Shown piece by piece: positions 33,401 through 42,910 of a stretch of DNA of 43,766 nucleotides (position 1 is the first letter of the stretch; each line of letters starts with the position of its first letter). The stretch comes from Pelargonium cotyledonis (Eukaryota > Streptophyta > Magnoliopsida > Geraniales > Geraniaceae). The notes beneath the pieces were generated by a model. It did no database searches and was not told the origin of the DNA. It was given only the letters and a program-made list of their open reading frames with translations. Both the position numbers and the translations under genes were made by a program. The DNA lies in assembly GCA_036897625.1 (NCBI GenBank), contig JAYMTA010000086.1, forward strand, positions 1 to 43,766. The letters are read 5' to 3'.

Positions 33401-34708
33401 CCAAGTGCTCCTGTCCGTAAACAAGTTCGTTTAGTTCACTTAGTGACGGAGTCCTCTCCAATAGTCGTGCCTGTAAGACGAGAAATCCAGATGTGTTATA
33501 ATAAGCATGACCAAGATATAGTTCAACACTTGAACAGAGTATCATGAAAAAACGAAAAATATCTGACCTTAACGCCACTAGGAAAACAGAAGGAGGCTAA
33601 ATCCTTTACACGCATAGCTAACTTCTTCCCGGGAGGATATTTAAAAAGAACCTGTCGGCCCAAAAAGATCAGTACTCGTCCAGTACGAAAAGAGACCAAC
33701 AAACGGAATTGCCAACTCAATGTGACCCTCAAACTCAAGACGCCTAATGTATTGGTATGGGATGTCAAACAACTAGTAGTTATGCACTCAACCTGAGGTT
33801 CCAATGCAGGAATCGGAGGAGGCCGACGGCTTGGATAGTAATCCATTGAATCCGCTCTCTCCATCTCTAGCTCCCATTTCTTCCTCTTTGCAAATGCTTC
33901 CTCCACAATCTCGAGATTAGCATCGGGGCTAAGTCCGGCGACGATAAAGTGTTCAAAGATCGAGGTCGGCTCTTTAAACTTGATGTAATCCTGCAATAAC
34001 ATACAGCACATGGTTGATATAAAATGAAACAAAATTGTGTAAATTACATAACCAGAAAACGCATGGGATTGCTTTGAGAAATAACCATTTGAAAGACTTC
34101 CAATAATTTGTATCTCTATTTAAAAAATAAAAATAAAACGCGATGTCGTTAACACCAAGTAGCTTAGGCTTTTAGGTCGAAAACGTTATAGGACAAATGG
34201 AAAAAAAAAAAAAAACCAATCAAGCGAAATCAATTTCATTCAAATAGCATACCGGGCCTCTGGAGTGAAGCTGGTACCACTGTCGTTTTTGGTTTGCTAA
34301 GATCTCGGGATTGAAACTCGACTTGAGAGCTTCTTCGGACCCACCGCCACCCCATCGCCAAGCCTTTTGCATTGAACATTTCCACTTCTGAAAGCTGCTA
34401 CTAGTAGTAGTAGTAGTAGTAGCAGGAGGAGGAGTACGTCTAGGTCTTGAGTTCAAAGTCAAATTATCACTCATGCAGCGCCTATGCCCCGGCGCACCGG
34501 GTCCCCGCGGGGGCATGCTGGGATTATGAGGAGCCGGGTACACAGTCTGCATAGCTTCTCCGGCCACTCTACAGGCCTCCTGCAAAACGCCATATGCTGT
34601 AGGAGAGGTTGGCGAACGTCTATCTTCTGCTGGCTCGGGTTTCTTTCTGGCCTCCACATTCACATCCATATGAAAGATACTCATTTTACCATCGAAAACG
34701 TGAAACAA
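27479..34708 (-). CDS. DENN (AEX-3) domain protein, putative Rab GEF
   Basis: Seventeen exons on the - strand give 852 aa: 34253-34708, 33793-33990, 33568-33651, 33366-33470, 32472-32671, 31689-32186, 30985-31081, 30717-30896, 30551-30640, 30388-30450, 29810-29884, 29649-29699, 29411-29488, 28422-28556, 28221-28328, 28034-28099, 27479-27553. The phases close throughout. The upstream-DENN part (about residues 219-305) has LFKYPPGKKLAMRVKDLASF and SELNELVYGQEHLGRDDLSF. The core DENN has APRCYCMLTRVPFFDIHYEM and, after a Ser/acidic insertion of about 140 residues, LLEKQVVIMCPN, LIPIILPFQWQSLLLPVLP and DFLDAPVPYIVGI. DENN proteins act as GDP/GTP exchange factors for Rab GTPases. The intron after exon 4 starts with GC. 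The ATG at 34684 (MSIFHMDV) is an alternative start. The closest remembered relative is At2g20320. Confidence 0.9.
28663..28892. mobile_element. hAT-like MITE in a DENN intron
   Basis: The left end is TAGAGCGATCGATTTGGACC. The right end, CCTAAATTGTAACCTCTG, is a weaker inverted match. The interior CACCTCTTGCGGGTGGGGTTCAGG matches the elements at 25772 and 29102. It is non-coding. Confidence 0.5.
29102..29357. mobile_element. hAT-like MITE, best-preserved copy
   Basis: The left terminus is TAGAGCTAACAATTTGGAC. The right terminus, GTAAACTGCCAGCTCTA, reads TAGAGCTGGCAGTTTAC on the opposite strand. The 8-base flanks CCGCTCGA (29094-29101) and CTTCTCGA (29358-29365) match at 6 of 8 positions, as expected for a decayed hAT target-site duplication. 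It is 256 bases with no ORF and lies in an intron of the DENN gene. Confidence 0.6.
31192..31596. mobile_element. hAT-like repeat in a DENN intron
   Basis: The left end is TAGGTGTGGTAATTCATG. The right end, AACCCAAATTGTAAGCCCTA, is its imperfect inverse. The flanks CTTCACAT and AATCACAT are near-identical. The interior is rich in TCGACACGACACGAC and AACGGGTTAGACGACATG and resembles fragments at 4360-4690 and 17930-18110. At about 405 bases it is longer than the other copies. There is no ORF. Confidence 0.45.
32262..32460. mobile_element. inverted-repeat MITE in a DENN intron
   Basis: AAAATGGTCTCCAATGTTAACCTTC (32323-32347) is inverted as AGAAGTTAACACTGGAGACCGTTTT (about 32420-32444). The stretch also has the words GAAATGGTCCTTGAACTAT and GGTCCCTAAACTAA, common in plant Mutator-like MITEs. 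An (AT)n tract lies between the arms at about 32387-32405. Confidence 0.5.
33026..33197. mobile_element. hAT-like MITE in a DENN intron
   Basis: The left end is TAGAATTGACAATTCGGGTT. The right end, CCAAATTGTCCGCTCTA, reads TAGAGCGGACAATTTGG on the opposite strand. It lies inside the GC-AG intron. It is 172 bases and non-coding. Confidence 0.55.
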
Positions 34709-34854
34709 CCTTCCACTACCTCAAAAATTCACACCACCACTTGCTCAAATGGACTGATTCTCCACAATATCAACCCATTTATGCCATCCAAGCCCAACCC
34801 GGACCAAATTGGCAATAAGGGTTCCTCTAGTTTATCTATCTCTCGATCCTCAAA

Positions 34855-35620
34855 TTCACAAATTCCCAAGTCACGAACCACCCAATGTGCTCAAAAAAAT
34901 CGAAACTTTACTCTTTTCAATGCAACTAACACATACCCTGTTGACAAAAACACAAGAAAACAATCCAAAATCTTCAATAAAATACCTGAATCACACAACA
35001 ACCAAATGCGCTCAAAATATAAAAAATGTACACTTTTCAATGCAAATTACACATATCCAGTTGACAACGACACAAGAAAACAATCCAAAATCTTCAATAC
35101 AATACCCAAATCACAAGAACATTCGATGTGCTAAGAAAATCAAAACTTTAATCTTTTCAAAGCAAATAAACACATAACTTGCTGGCAAAAATACGAGAAA
35201 ACATCCCAAAATGTTTTCAATGAAATTCCCAAATCACAAAACAAACCAAGTGCTCAAAAATTCAAAACTTTAAACTTTTCAATCCAAATATCACATACCA
35301 TGTTGGCCAAAGCATGAAACAACCCAAAATCTTCAATGAATAAATGAATACCCAAATCACAAAATCATCCAATGTGCTAAAAAAATCAAAAGTTTACACT
35401 TTTCAATCCAAAAAACACATACCCTGTTGGCTCAAACACAACAAAACAATCCAAAATCTTCAATGAAATACCCAAATCACAAAATCATCCAATGTGTCAA
35501 AAACACTCAAAGCTTTGCACTTTTCAAATAAAATACAACATACCCTGTCGGCCAAAACAAAAGAAAACAACCCAAAACCTTCAATAAAATACCCAAATCA
35601 ACAATAAATGTTTCATGTTT
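34855..35620. repeat. minisatellite, about 120-bp unit, over 6 copies, upstream of the DENN CDS
   Basis: The words ACACATACCCTGTTGGCNAAA, CACAAGAAAACAATCCAAAA, TCTTCAATAAAATACCCAAATC and AATGTGCTCAAAAA recur in order. The ACATACC-type anchor occurs at about 34931, 35051, 35172, 35293, 35417 and 35538 (spacings 120, 121, 121, 124 and 121). A GT donor in good context lies at about 35766 on the - strand (CAAAACCAG|GTAATC). The array therefore probably sits in a 5' UTR intron of the DENN gene. Confidence 0.85.
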
Positions 35621-35949
35621 TTCAAAATGGGAATGAAATCACAATTTGTAACGGACAAAATTGATTAACAAGCAATAAATGGGTCAATAAATTAGAAGCT
35701 AATTAATTTCTCCAACTGCCAGAAATTGAACCCCAACGGACCAAAAAAAAAACAGAAATTGATTACCTGGTTTTGTTGGGTTTGAAGATGATTGTGTTTT
35801 GTGTTCTTCAGGATGAGAAAGCGAGAGGAGAGATTGGGAGTTGCTAAAAATGGAAAGGCCAACTCAGGTAGAGGAAACAAGAAAGTGATTTTAGAGTTTC
35901 TAAAAATATCATTACAGTCCCTACTCTCTCGCCAAATATTTTTCATGTT

Positions 35950-37640
35950 GTCTCTTTGGCCTCAAACCTCGGTGCGTTTTCGGATTCAGCTATAAAAATA
36001 TCTGCCCAAATTAAATATCTACATAAAAAAATACAGTATACATACATATATATATATATATACACATATATATATATGTCTTTTAATGTTTTAAATCTGG
36101 ATTATTTTTTTTTAAGAATAAATGTGTTAAATGAATATCAGGCTCTGATAGCGTATGATTTGAATCATAATTCATGGGCATACAAAGATGCGTCATGTTA
36201 AAAAAAATCGCTTAATAAAGAGACAGTGAAGATGCGTCATGTAATAAATAAACATTGAAGATGTGATTATGGGAGTGTGAGATTGTGAAAGCCCATGCTA
36301 AAAATGCACTTCGTAAATGAGTAAAGACGTAAAATCTAAAGAAAACAACACAAAATGACCTAACATTCGCGCTAATAAACTAAGTAGCAATTTGAGAGCA
36401 CACCAAGTGTGAACTAACAAAATTGTTGAGATGGGCGGACATTAAGAGGGCTTGATCAGACATTCATAGTCCTAACAGTCGTTTATCTCGACGAAACTTC
36501 TAATACAAAATATATTTTAATGAAACATAATACATTAAAAAAAATGTTGGAATAATTGCGTTCGATCCTTTACCACGATATTATAAACTTGACATATTAA
36601 CAATTTACTTATATTTTCCATTGTGGTGCTAAACATTATGCACTCCGGTTCAATTAAATACAAGTAATTATTATAATTCTTTAGAAATAAAATCAAATTG
36701 ATCAGAAATCTCGTTCAACTTCACTTGTTAAATTTATATAATTTGAATAAAATATTGTAATGTAATCTTATAATGTTACCAGCCATATAAACCCAATTAT
36801 ATTATATTTGAATGAGCTTTAGTCTTTAACTACAAATACGAAACCAAATAATCAAATTTTCATGCAACACAATTCTTTACTAACGATAACTTATTGCTCA
36901 AAAAAAAAAAAAAAGAACTTATGATATTAGCGAGAAGTATATGTCTCTTATTTATATTATTTGAAATCATAAGTACTTGCAAATAAATAAATAATATCAT
37001 AAGTACTTAAAAATAAAAAATTGCTGACATAACTTCCAATAACGAGAAAGTGAGCTTAGTTCACATGACTTTTTGAATCTCAGCCGACGTGTACGTTCTC
37101 CTCAAATCTGGGCCGTTGATCGGAACTTGCGTAATCAATCACCGACTAGCTCAGTGCGAATCCATTATTTTTTGTGCGCCTCAGCTACACGGAGCACGGA
37201 GTTTGAGATGATAGGTGAACTAAGCTCACTCTCAGGGTAGTCATGTGAAATACGCGCGTCCCTGAAAGATGAATTTTCTATGAGCTTGGAGGAGGTCGTG
37301 ATGGATACGCGCTGATGAGGGCGGTGGGTGGAGGTAGGGAGAGGAGCAATAGTTGCAAAAATCCGCCGAGTCCGCACGTGCTCTTTGTACTTGACTCACT
37401 TTAATCGAGAATCGCACGTGTTGAACTACTATTTTAATATAAAAAAAATTCACTAACTTAATGAGTGTAATTTCATATTTCAAGTTAGGATACACGACAC
37501 ATAATGAGTGTGGTATGATAGTTGATGATTGATCCCGTATTAGTAGAGATTTGAATCACGTTTGTTCTCTGTTGCATGTTAAGTGATTTGTGGTCTAGGC
37601 TAAGACACAGTACTTCAACAAATCGGTATCTTCCCCAAAG
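35950..37640. other. divergent intergenic region between DENN (-) and RIN13-like (+)
   Basis: No gene is supported. A (TA)n/(CATA)n tract lies at 36040-36080. Bases 36200-37050 are AT-rich. Bases 37080-37440 are more GC-balanced, with GCACGTG at about 37374 and CGCACGTG at about 37414, i.e. two G-box cores. The region serves as promoter space for two divergently transcribed genes. Confidence 0.5.
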
Positions 37641-38181
37641 GCCCATTTAATAAGAAAACTTAATTCGGAGGCCCAATAACGTTAAAAGTATCATCATCGT
37701 CACATCGAAGACTCACATCCACACGCCACAGTTTTCTCGAACCCAAACCCAGACTCACCGATTCTTGACTCTCTCCCACAACCCTTTTTTCGTCTTCGTC
37801 TTCTTCTTCGAAGACCCAAGACCTCCATTTGCTCCAATTTTCAGAAATTCGCAGCAAGTTCCGTGTTTTTTCCATGCTCAGAATTTCGTTCGTTGGCCCA
37901 ACTGCGTCGCCGGGAAGTTCCTAATTTGCCACTACTTTGTTCAAATTTAATTGTTGCATGCGGTTTTGTTTTCAATCCGAACCCTAATTCGTCTGTTGTG
38001 TAGCCCAATTTTTTACAGAACTAGGTTTTGGGTTTTGTTAGGCGCCACTTTAAACCCTAGTTTTCCCCAATTCTCGTATGTTTTCCCCCCTTGAATTTGA
38101 TGGGGGGATTTTTGTAAACGAGCTGGGAGGGTTTCAAAATTTGATTTTGTTTCGTGGGTTAGGTTTAAATTGTGATGTTCC
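37640..38181 (+). promoter_or_regulatory. RIN13-like promoter and 5' UTR with upstream ATGs
   Basis: GGCCCA-type site II elements occur at 37640-37646 and 37672-37677, followed by a pyrimidine-rich TCTTCGTCTTCTTCTTCG stretch at about 37792. Several ATGs precede the chosen start. The last, at 38175, opens a 10-codon frame ending at 38207, overlapping the main ATG (38182) in another frame. Whether it is in the mature mRNA is unknown. Confidence 0.4.
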
Positions 38182-41100
38182 ATGGATCCGCTGCCTGTGA
38201 TTTTTGATATTAGTTCGGATGATGAGCCATATTGCGATGAGCCCGGAGGGGACGACTATGATTGGTTGTCGGAGATTCTCAAGTCGGTGGAGAAGCCGCC
38301 GGATGAATCCGATGATGTTGTGGTGGTGAGTGAGGTCAATCCTAGGAAGAGAGCCAAGTTTTCGAAGCCGTTGGAGAAGGATTTTGATGAAGATTGTGTG
38401 ATTTTGGATGGAGACCCGGATAAGACCGTGGGGGTTGTGAACGAGCCTGAGACTGAGTCTGATGAGTTGCTCATTGTCGGAGAAAAGGGTCAGGTATATA
38501 ATTAGAGCTTAACATGCTACTACTGAATATTTTTTGGTTCAATTATTATTATTATTTTTTCATTGTCTATGATAATTGTACTTTACTCCTTCGATCTTAT
38601 TGATGAATTATAGAGAAATGACAGATTAAACCAAGCTGCATTGTTTGATGGTGGTTTGGTTTGTGATTTGGTATTTTGGTCATTTAGTATATTGGGTAGA
38701 TGTTTTCTAAATCTCATTTTAGTTCCGGTTACTCTGATTAATGAAATGAAGATATTATTTTAATGCTGTGGACGTTTGTTATTCGTTGGTGACTTGGTGT
38801 TAATATTTGAGTAGTCTCTTGTGATGTTTGTTTTGTTGACCATACCACAGGTCTTTGCACACTTGAGCTATCTAAGACATGATAATTTCATGTTTTGGGA
38901 ACCATAGTTTGTTTCACACTTTTAGCACACTTGAGCCATCTAAGGTGTTCATGTGCGTAATGCCTTTGTATTGCTTGGTCATATTTTGTATCCAGCTTTG
39001 ATTTGCTACATTTCTCGTACTACAATTTTGATCTTCTATCACTATCACTCATCATGTACATTATTAGTATATTTTGTACTGATGTTTCCTTTGTCGGGGT
39101 TATATGTTTTTTTCTTCTTTCTGGCCTAGCTCTATTCTTTTATCCTTGACATATTTCGGTAATCGGGCTTCTGGAGCATGGAAACTGAGATGTCATGTTC
39201 ATACAAGGGCACCCATCATACGATGGTTATTCGCCAATTATGTGCTGAAATCATCAGGGTTTGTAATTTTTCAAGACTTGTTCTTAACTTCCTATTGATG
39301 CTTCTTCTTTGAGAATTAAGAAGATAGTTCTTTATTCTTTAATGTTTTTGTGTTATCAATTTTTCTTTTTATTCCCTTGAACATAGCAACTACTCCCTTG
39401 TATTACTCCAAGGCTGCATGGTCGTAGCACCAGTGTGGTTCAGATAATTATAATATACACGATGAATGGCCATCATTTAAAACTTCATTTAGAACATTAT
39501 AATTGTAAATCTGAAATTGTCTCGAAAGCTCAGAGTTATAGTAGAAGTGCCTGCTAATAAAATGGTTATCAGATTTCAGATTTATATAACAGACATTAAC
39601 TAATTTGGATTGTCCGATGTGAAGTATTTTTCCTTTAAACATTTTTTCACTGCATGACTTCATTATAGGTCCCTTGTCTCTCTCCTTGACCTGAATATGG
39701 GAACGATCCCGAACTTGACTAAGGATTTTATTCTTGTCATGTCTGCAGGTCGCATGCCGGGACTTCCCTCATTCAAGGCAGCATTGTGCAAAATTGCCTT
39801 TTAATTCCACTCCTCATGAAAGGCACTGTCACCTGGTATGTTTACTTCTTCATTCTTTTCCCTCTATTATCACCTAATCCTATATGAATTTTTGATTGAT
39901 ACCCAATTTGGTACATGGAACTTAAAAAAAAATTGATACATTACTTTTTAATTTGTACCCAATGTAGTACACGCTGTCCTATGGGACTAATGGTTCATAT
40001 CGAAGTTCGTGTACCAAATTTGGTACAAAATGAAAGTTCACATACCAAATTGGGTATCAGGTTTTGACGTCTATTCTTGTTCTATTCCAGTGTCACTGTT
40101 ATGTCTGCGACTCTATTGCACCGTGTTCTCACTGGGGTAATGGGAGCTCGGAAATTGACCATTGCCACGCTACTGAGAAAGAAGAGACATGGAAGCTTGA
40201 GAGAAGTTTTAGGCAGGGGAAAAGTGCTCCGCTGTTAGCACTGAAGCTCCCCCATGATATCCTCTCTACGTCGATTCCCCAACTTAATCAAGTTTCTCAG
40301 ACAAACCATATCAGACAATCCAATGAAGTTTCACATCGGAACATTGTTCAGCCAAGCACCATTGTTCGATCAACATCGAATCCTGTGATGCAGAATAATG
40401 TTTCAAGACCAACTGCAATGCGAGCTTGTACTTCATCAACCAATTTTGGCATTCCAAGTGGCAGAAGTCTTAGTAGAGGCTCTCAATGGCGGCACAATCT
40501 GTCCAAAAGCAGAAAACATCATCCTTTGGTTTCGCAGCCGATGGTGGGCCATAATAATGGCATCATGCGGAAGGAACGAGATCATAATTCCGGTAATCTA
40601 GGAGGAGCCCGCCTTGACCCTTCTCATAGTTCTTCTCAAAGGTCTAGTTCGGTTGGGTGTGAGTTTCCAGTGAATCAACCTGTTGGGTGTGAGTTGCCAA
40701 TGAATCAACATAAGGAACGAGATCAGATTGCCGGTAATCCAGGAGGAGCCCTCCTTGACCCATCTCTTAATTCTTCCCAAATATCTAGTCCGGTTGGGTG
40801 TGAGTTGCCAATGAATCAGCCTGTTGGGTGTGAGTTGCCAATGAATCAACCGACTGAAAGAGATCAGAATGCTGAGAATCCAGGAGGAGCCGGCTTTGAC
40901 CCTTCTCAAAACTCCTCTCAAAGGTCTCATGCTGTTAGGGTTGCTTTGCCAATCAACAATCCATACCAAAGGTCTCATTCTGTCAGGGGCGCTCTACCAA
41001 TCAACGATCCGCTCCAAAGGTCTCATTCTGTCGGGGGCGCTTTGCCCATCAACGATCCACATCAAAGGTCTCATTCTGTCAGGGGTGCTTTGCCAATCAA

Positions 41101-41878
41101 CGATCCACACCAAAGGTCTCATTCTGTTAGGGTTGCGTTGCCAATCAACCAACCAAGGCATGGTTCACCGCACAATGTTAGTCACGCTCAAGCATTACCG
41201 CAAACTGGAACTCCCCCACCAGTGCATACAGTAAGATACAAACGTGGGTGTCGTATGTATTCACAATCACTTACTGGTGAAAACCTCCCTCAGACTAGCA
41301 TAGCACCTTCCCAACATCAAGTCCAAATTCACCCTGGTTCACAGCCGATTGGCAGTCAAAATATTTACCCACCCGCGAATCTAAGTCAGAATGACTGTCT
41401 TCCAACTTCCTCCGGCTCTCAATTTCAGCCTCTTTCACATTCAAATGGTGGCCAAAATATGTATCCATTCGTGAATCAAAGTCAGAATGCCGGAGTTCCA
41501 CGTTCCTCAGGTTCTCAAATTCAGCCTATTCCACAGTCAAATGGTATTCAAAGTTTTTATCCGCATGCGGATCAAAGTCAGAACGCCATAGTTCCAAGTT
41601 CTCCGGGTTCTCAACTTCAAGCCAACCAACAACCTCCAGTTGAAAACCTTCAATTCCAAGGTCCAGTGCCTGTGTACGAGCCACTACCTCTCAAGGAGAA
41701 CCCTCAATATCCTGTAAGCAGTGAAGCAAGCTTACCAAATTTTGATTTTGAGGATTGGCTTCTGCAAAACGAGCCCTTGCCAATGCCAGTAGTTTCAGGC
41801 GGATCAGAGCCTCCTATAGATACAGGTATGCTCTATTTCGACTTTGAAACCACTTGGAATGGTTTGACTCATGCATAG
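38182..41878 (+). CDS. RIN13: RPM1-interacting protein 13 (RIN13)-like protein
   Basis: Three exons, 38182-38493, 39749-39835 and 40091-41878, all phase 0 with GT-AG introns, give 728 aa. The acidic N-terminus has four hydrophobic runs next to acidic residues (VIFDISSDDE 6-15, DDVVVVSE about 44-51, EDCVILDGD about 70-78, SDELLIVGE 93-101), which look like SUMO-interacting motifs. PRKRAKF (54-60) is a possible nuclear signal. A Cys/His-rich family core follows at about 105-150 (CRDFPHSRQHCAKLPF, TPHERHCHLCHCYVCD), a candidate metal-binding fold. The remaining 570 residues are low-complexity, rich in Ser, Gln, Asn and Pro, with three tandem repeat arrays, ending in DTGMLYFDFETTWNGLTHA. Arabidopsis RIN13 (At2g20310) binds the NB-LRR receptor RPM1 and enhances resistance; the function here is by homology. 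This protein is much longer than the roughly 430 aa I recall for Arabidopsis. Confidence 0.85.
39897..40059. mobile_element. MITE with 24-bp inverted ends in RIN13-like intron 2
   Basis: The left end TGATACCCAATTTGGTACATG and the right end CATACCAAATTGGGTATCA are inverted copies. A second inner pair (GTACCAAATTTGGTAC) is also palindromic. It is about 163 bases, non-coding, and ends 31 bases before exon 3. Confidence 0.7.
40574..40960 (+). repeat. in-frame 141-bp (47-aa) coding tandem repeat
   Basis: Units start at 40574, 40715 and 40856, exactly 141 bases apart, each opening ERD(H/Q). Two are full and the third is partial. Each contains NPGGA, a DPS...SSQ segment and, in the first two, one or two copies of VGCELPMNQ (a nested 10-residue repeat). 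The frame is kept throughout. Confidence 0.9.
40919..41158 (+). repeat. in-frame 48-bp (16-aa) coding tandem repeat, five copies
   Basis: QRSHSVRGALPINDPH recurs five times at an exact 48-base step from 40919 (residues about 410-489). It overlaps the tail of the 47-aa array. Copies differ at only one to three residues each. Confidence 0.95.
41342..41617 (+). repeat. in-frame about 96-bp coding repeat, three copies
   Basis: Units opening QP at 41342, 41426 and 41522 (steps 84 and 96 bases) each carry SNG(G/I)Q..(F/M)YP, SQNA and SSGSQ. They are more diverged than the two upstream arrays, suggesting an older expansion. Confidence 0.8.
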
Positions 41879-42369
41879 TAACTTATAATTTTCATTTCCG
41901 ATTCTCAAATCTCAAGAGACTAGTAGATCTCGACACTGCTGAATGATGTTTTGCATAAAGAAGTGAAAGCATTTGGTAACCTGATGTTACATTGTTTTAG
42001 CGAAATTGTATGAAGAGATGGTCATTTAAATGATGATGTACAGCTCTTTTTTACTTGTCACGTTTGTGCATTGCTGATATGTTCACTGTTTTGGTCTTGA
42101 ATGCTTTGGAGACTAGAATAGCATGAATGTATTGTAAAAATGTAATTTCTTGTTTAGATTCTTAGCGTTAAACATCAAGATTTGAGCCAAAAGATCCACT
42201 TAAGGTATAGTCTTTTTATAAGGCAATGGCAACTACATGCTCAATACTTGGTCCTATTTGCATATAGCGGTCTATTTTTTTTTACGTGATAGCTAGTTCT
42301 TTGTACGTTCAATTTTCATTTCGGCAATGTGAATATGATGGCGATTGCTTGGATAAATTGATTATTTTG

Positions 42370-42445
42370 AAGAAAGTAAAATGATACGTCACGCATTGGA
42401 CTTGGCAAAGAAAGTAAAATGATACGTCACGCATTGGATTTAGGG
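42370..42445. repeat. 38-bp direct duplication carrying TACGTCA
   Basis: AAGAAAGTAAAATGATACG and the following TCACGCATTGGA are repeated exactly at a 38-base step. Each copy has a TACGTCA core (reverse complement TGACGTA), a bZIP-type TGACG site. Near identity points to a recent duplication. Confidence 0.8.
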
Positions 42446-42655
42446 TCTTATCGGGTTGGGTCAGGTTTAGGACGGTGTGAACCCTAACCCTAATGTTGTT
42501 TTGGGTTGGTCGGGTTACGGTTTGGTTGGGTTTCAGGCATAAAATACACTGAATTTCATACGACAGTATCCCACTTTGTTACGTTGTACCTACTAGTGAA
42601 TGACAATCTCTTTTTATGTACTTTCAAGAAAATATCCGGACAGAAGAAGTATCAT

Positions 42656-42910
42656 ATACTCTCTCCGTTCAAAAATGAGTGTCTTGTTTTTATTTTTTGC
42701 AAAAATTAAGAATTACAAATAATTTAGTTTGTTTCCAATATAATCCTCACGTTTTTCATGTGCACTCATGTGCAGATTTTTTCATGTGCATAAGTGATAA
42801 GGGTAATATGGGAAAAACATTAATATAATAACATAAAATTAGAAATAAGACACTCATTTTGGGATAAAAAAATTAGACAAATAAGATACTTATTTTGGGA
42901 CGAAAGGAGT
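42656..42910. mobile_element. Stowaway-like (Tc1/mariner) MITE
   Basis: The left end TACTCTCTCCGTTCAAAAAT and the right end ATTTTGGGACGAAAGGAGTA are inverted matches with TA at both edges. They agree with the plant Stowaway terminus (CTCCCTCCGTCCCAAAATAAGTGTC type). An internal AGACACTCATTTTGGGA is an extra copy of the end. It is about 255 bases, without a functional ORF. Confidence 0.75.

Noticed and set aside
34484-35177. Plus-strand frames of 216 and 122 codons over DENN exon 1 and the minisatellite
   Set aside because: They arise from antisense of exon 1 and from a repeat unit of 120 bp (a multiple of three) that keeps frames open; no family similarity.
36030-36085. (TA)n and (CATA)n tract
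   Set aside because: Ordinary microsatellite; no further meaning claimed.
37165-37495. Minus-strand frames of 70 and 84 codons in the more GC-balanced patch
   Set aside because: No recognisable motifs or splice partners; the patch is better explained as promoter DNA with G-box cores.
40598-40978. 126-codon minus-strand frame opposite the RIN13-like repeats
   Set aside because: It is repetitive only because the sense coding repeats have periods divisible by three.
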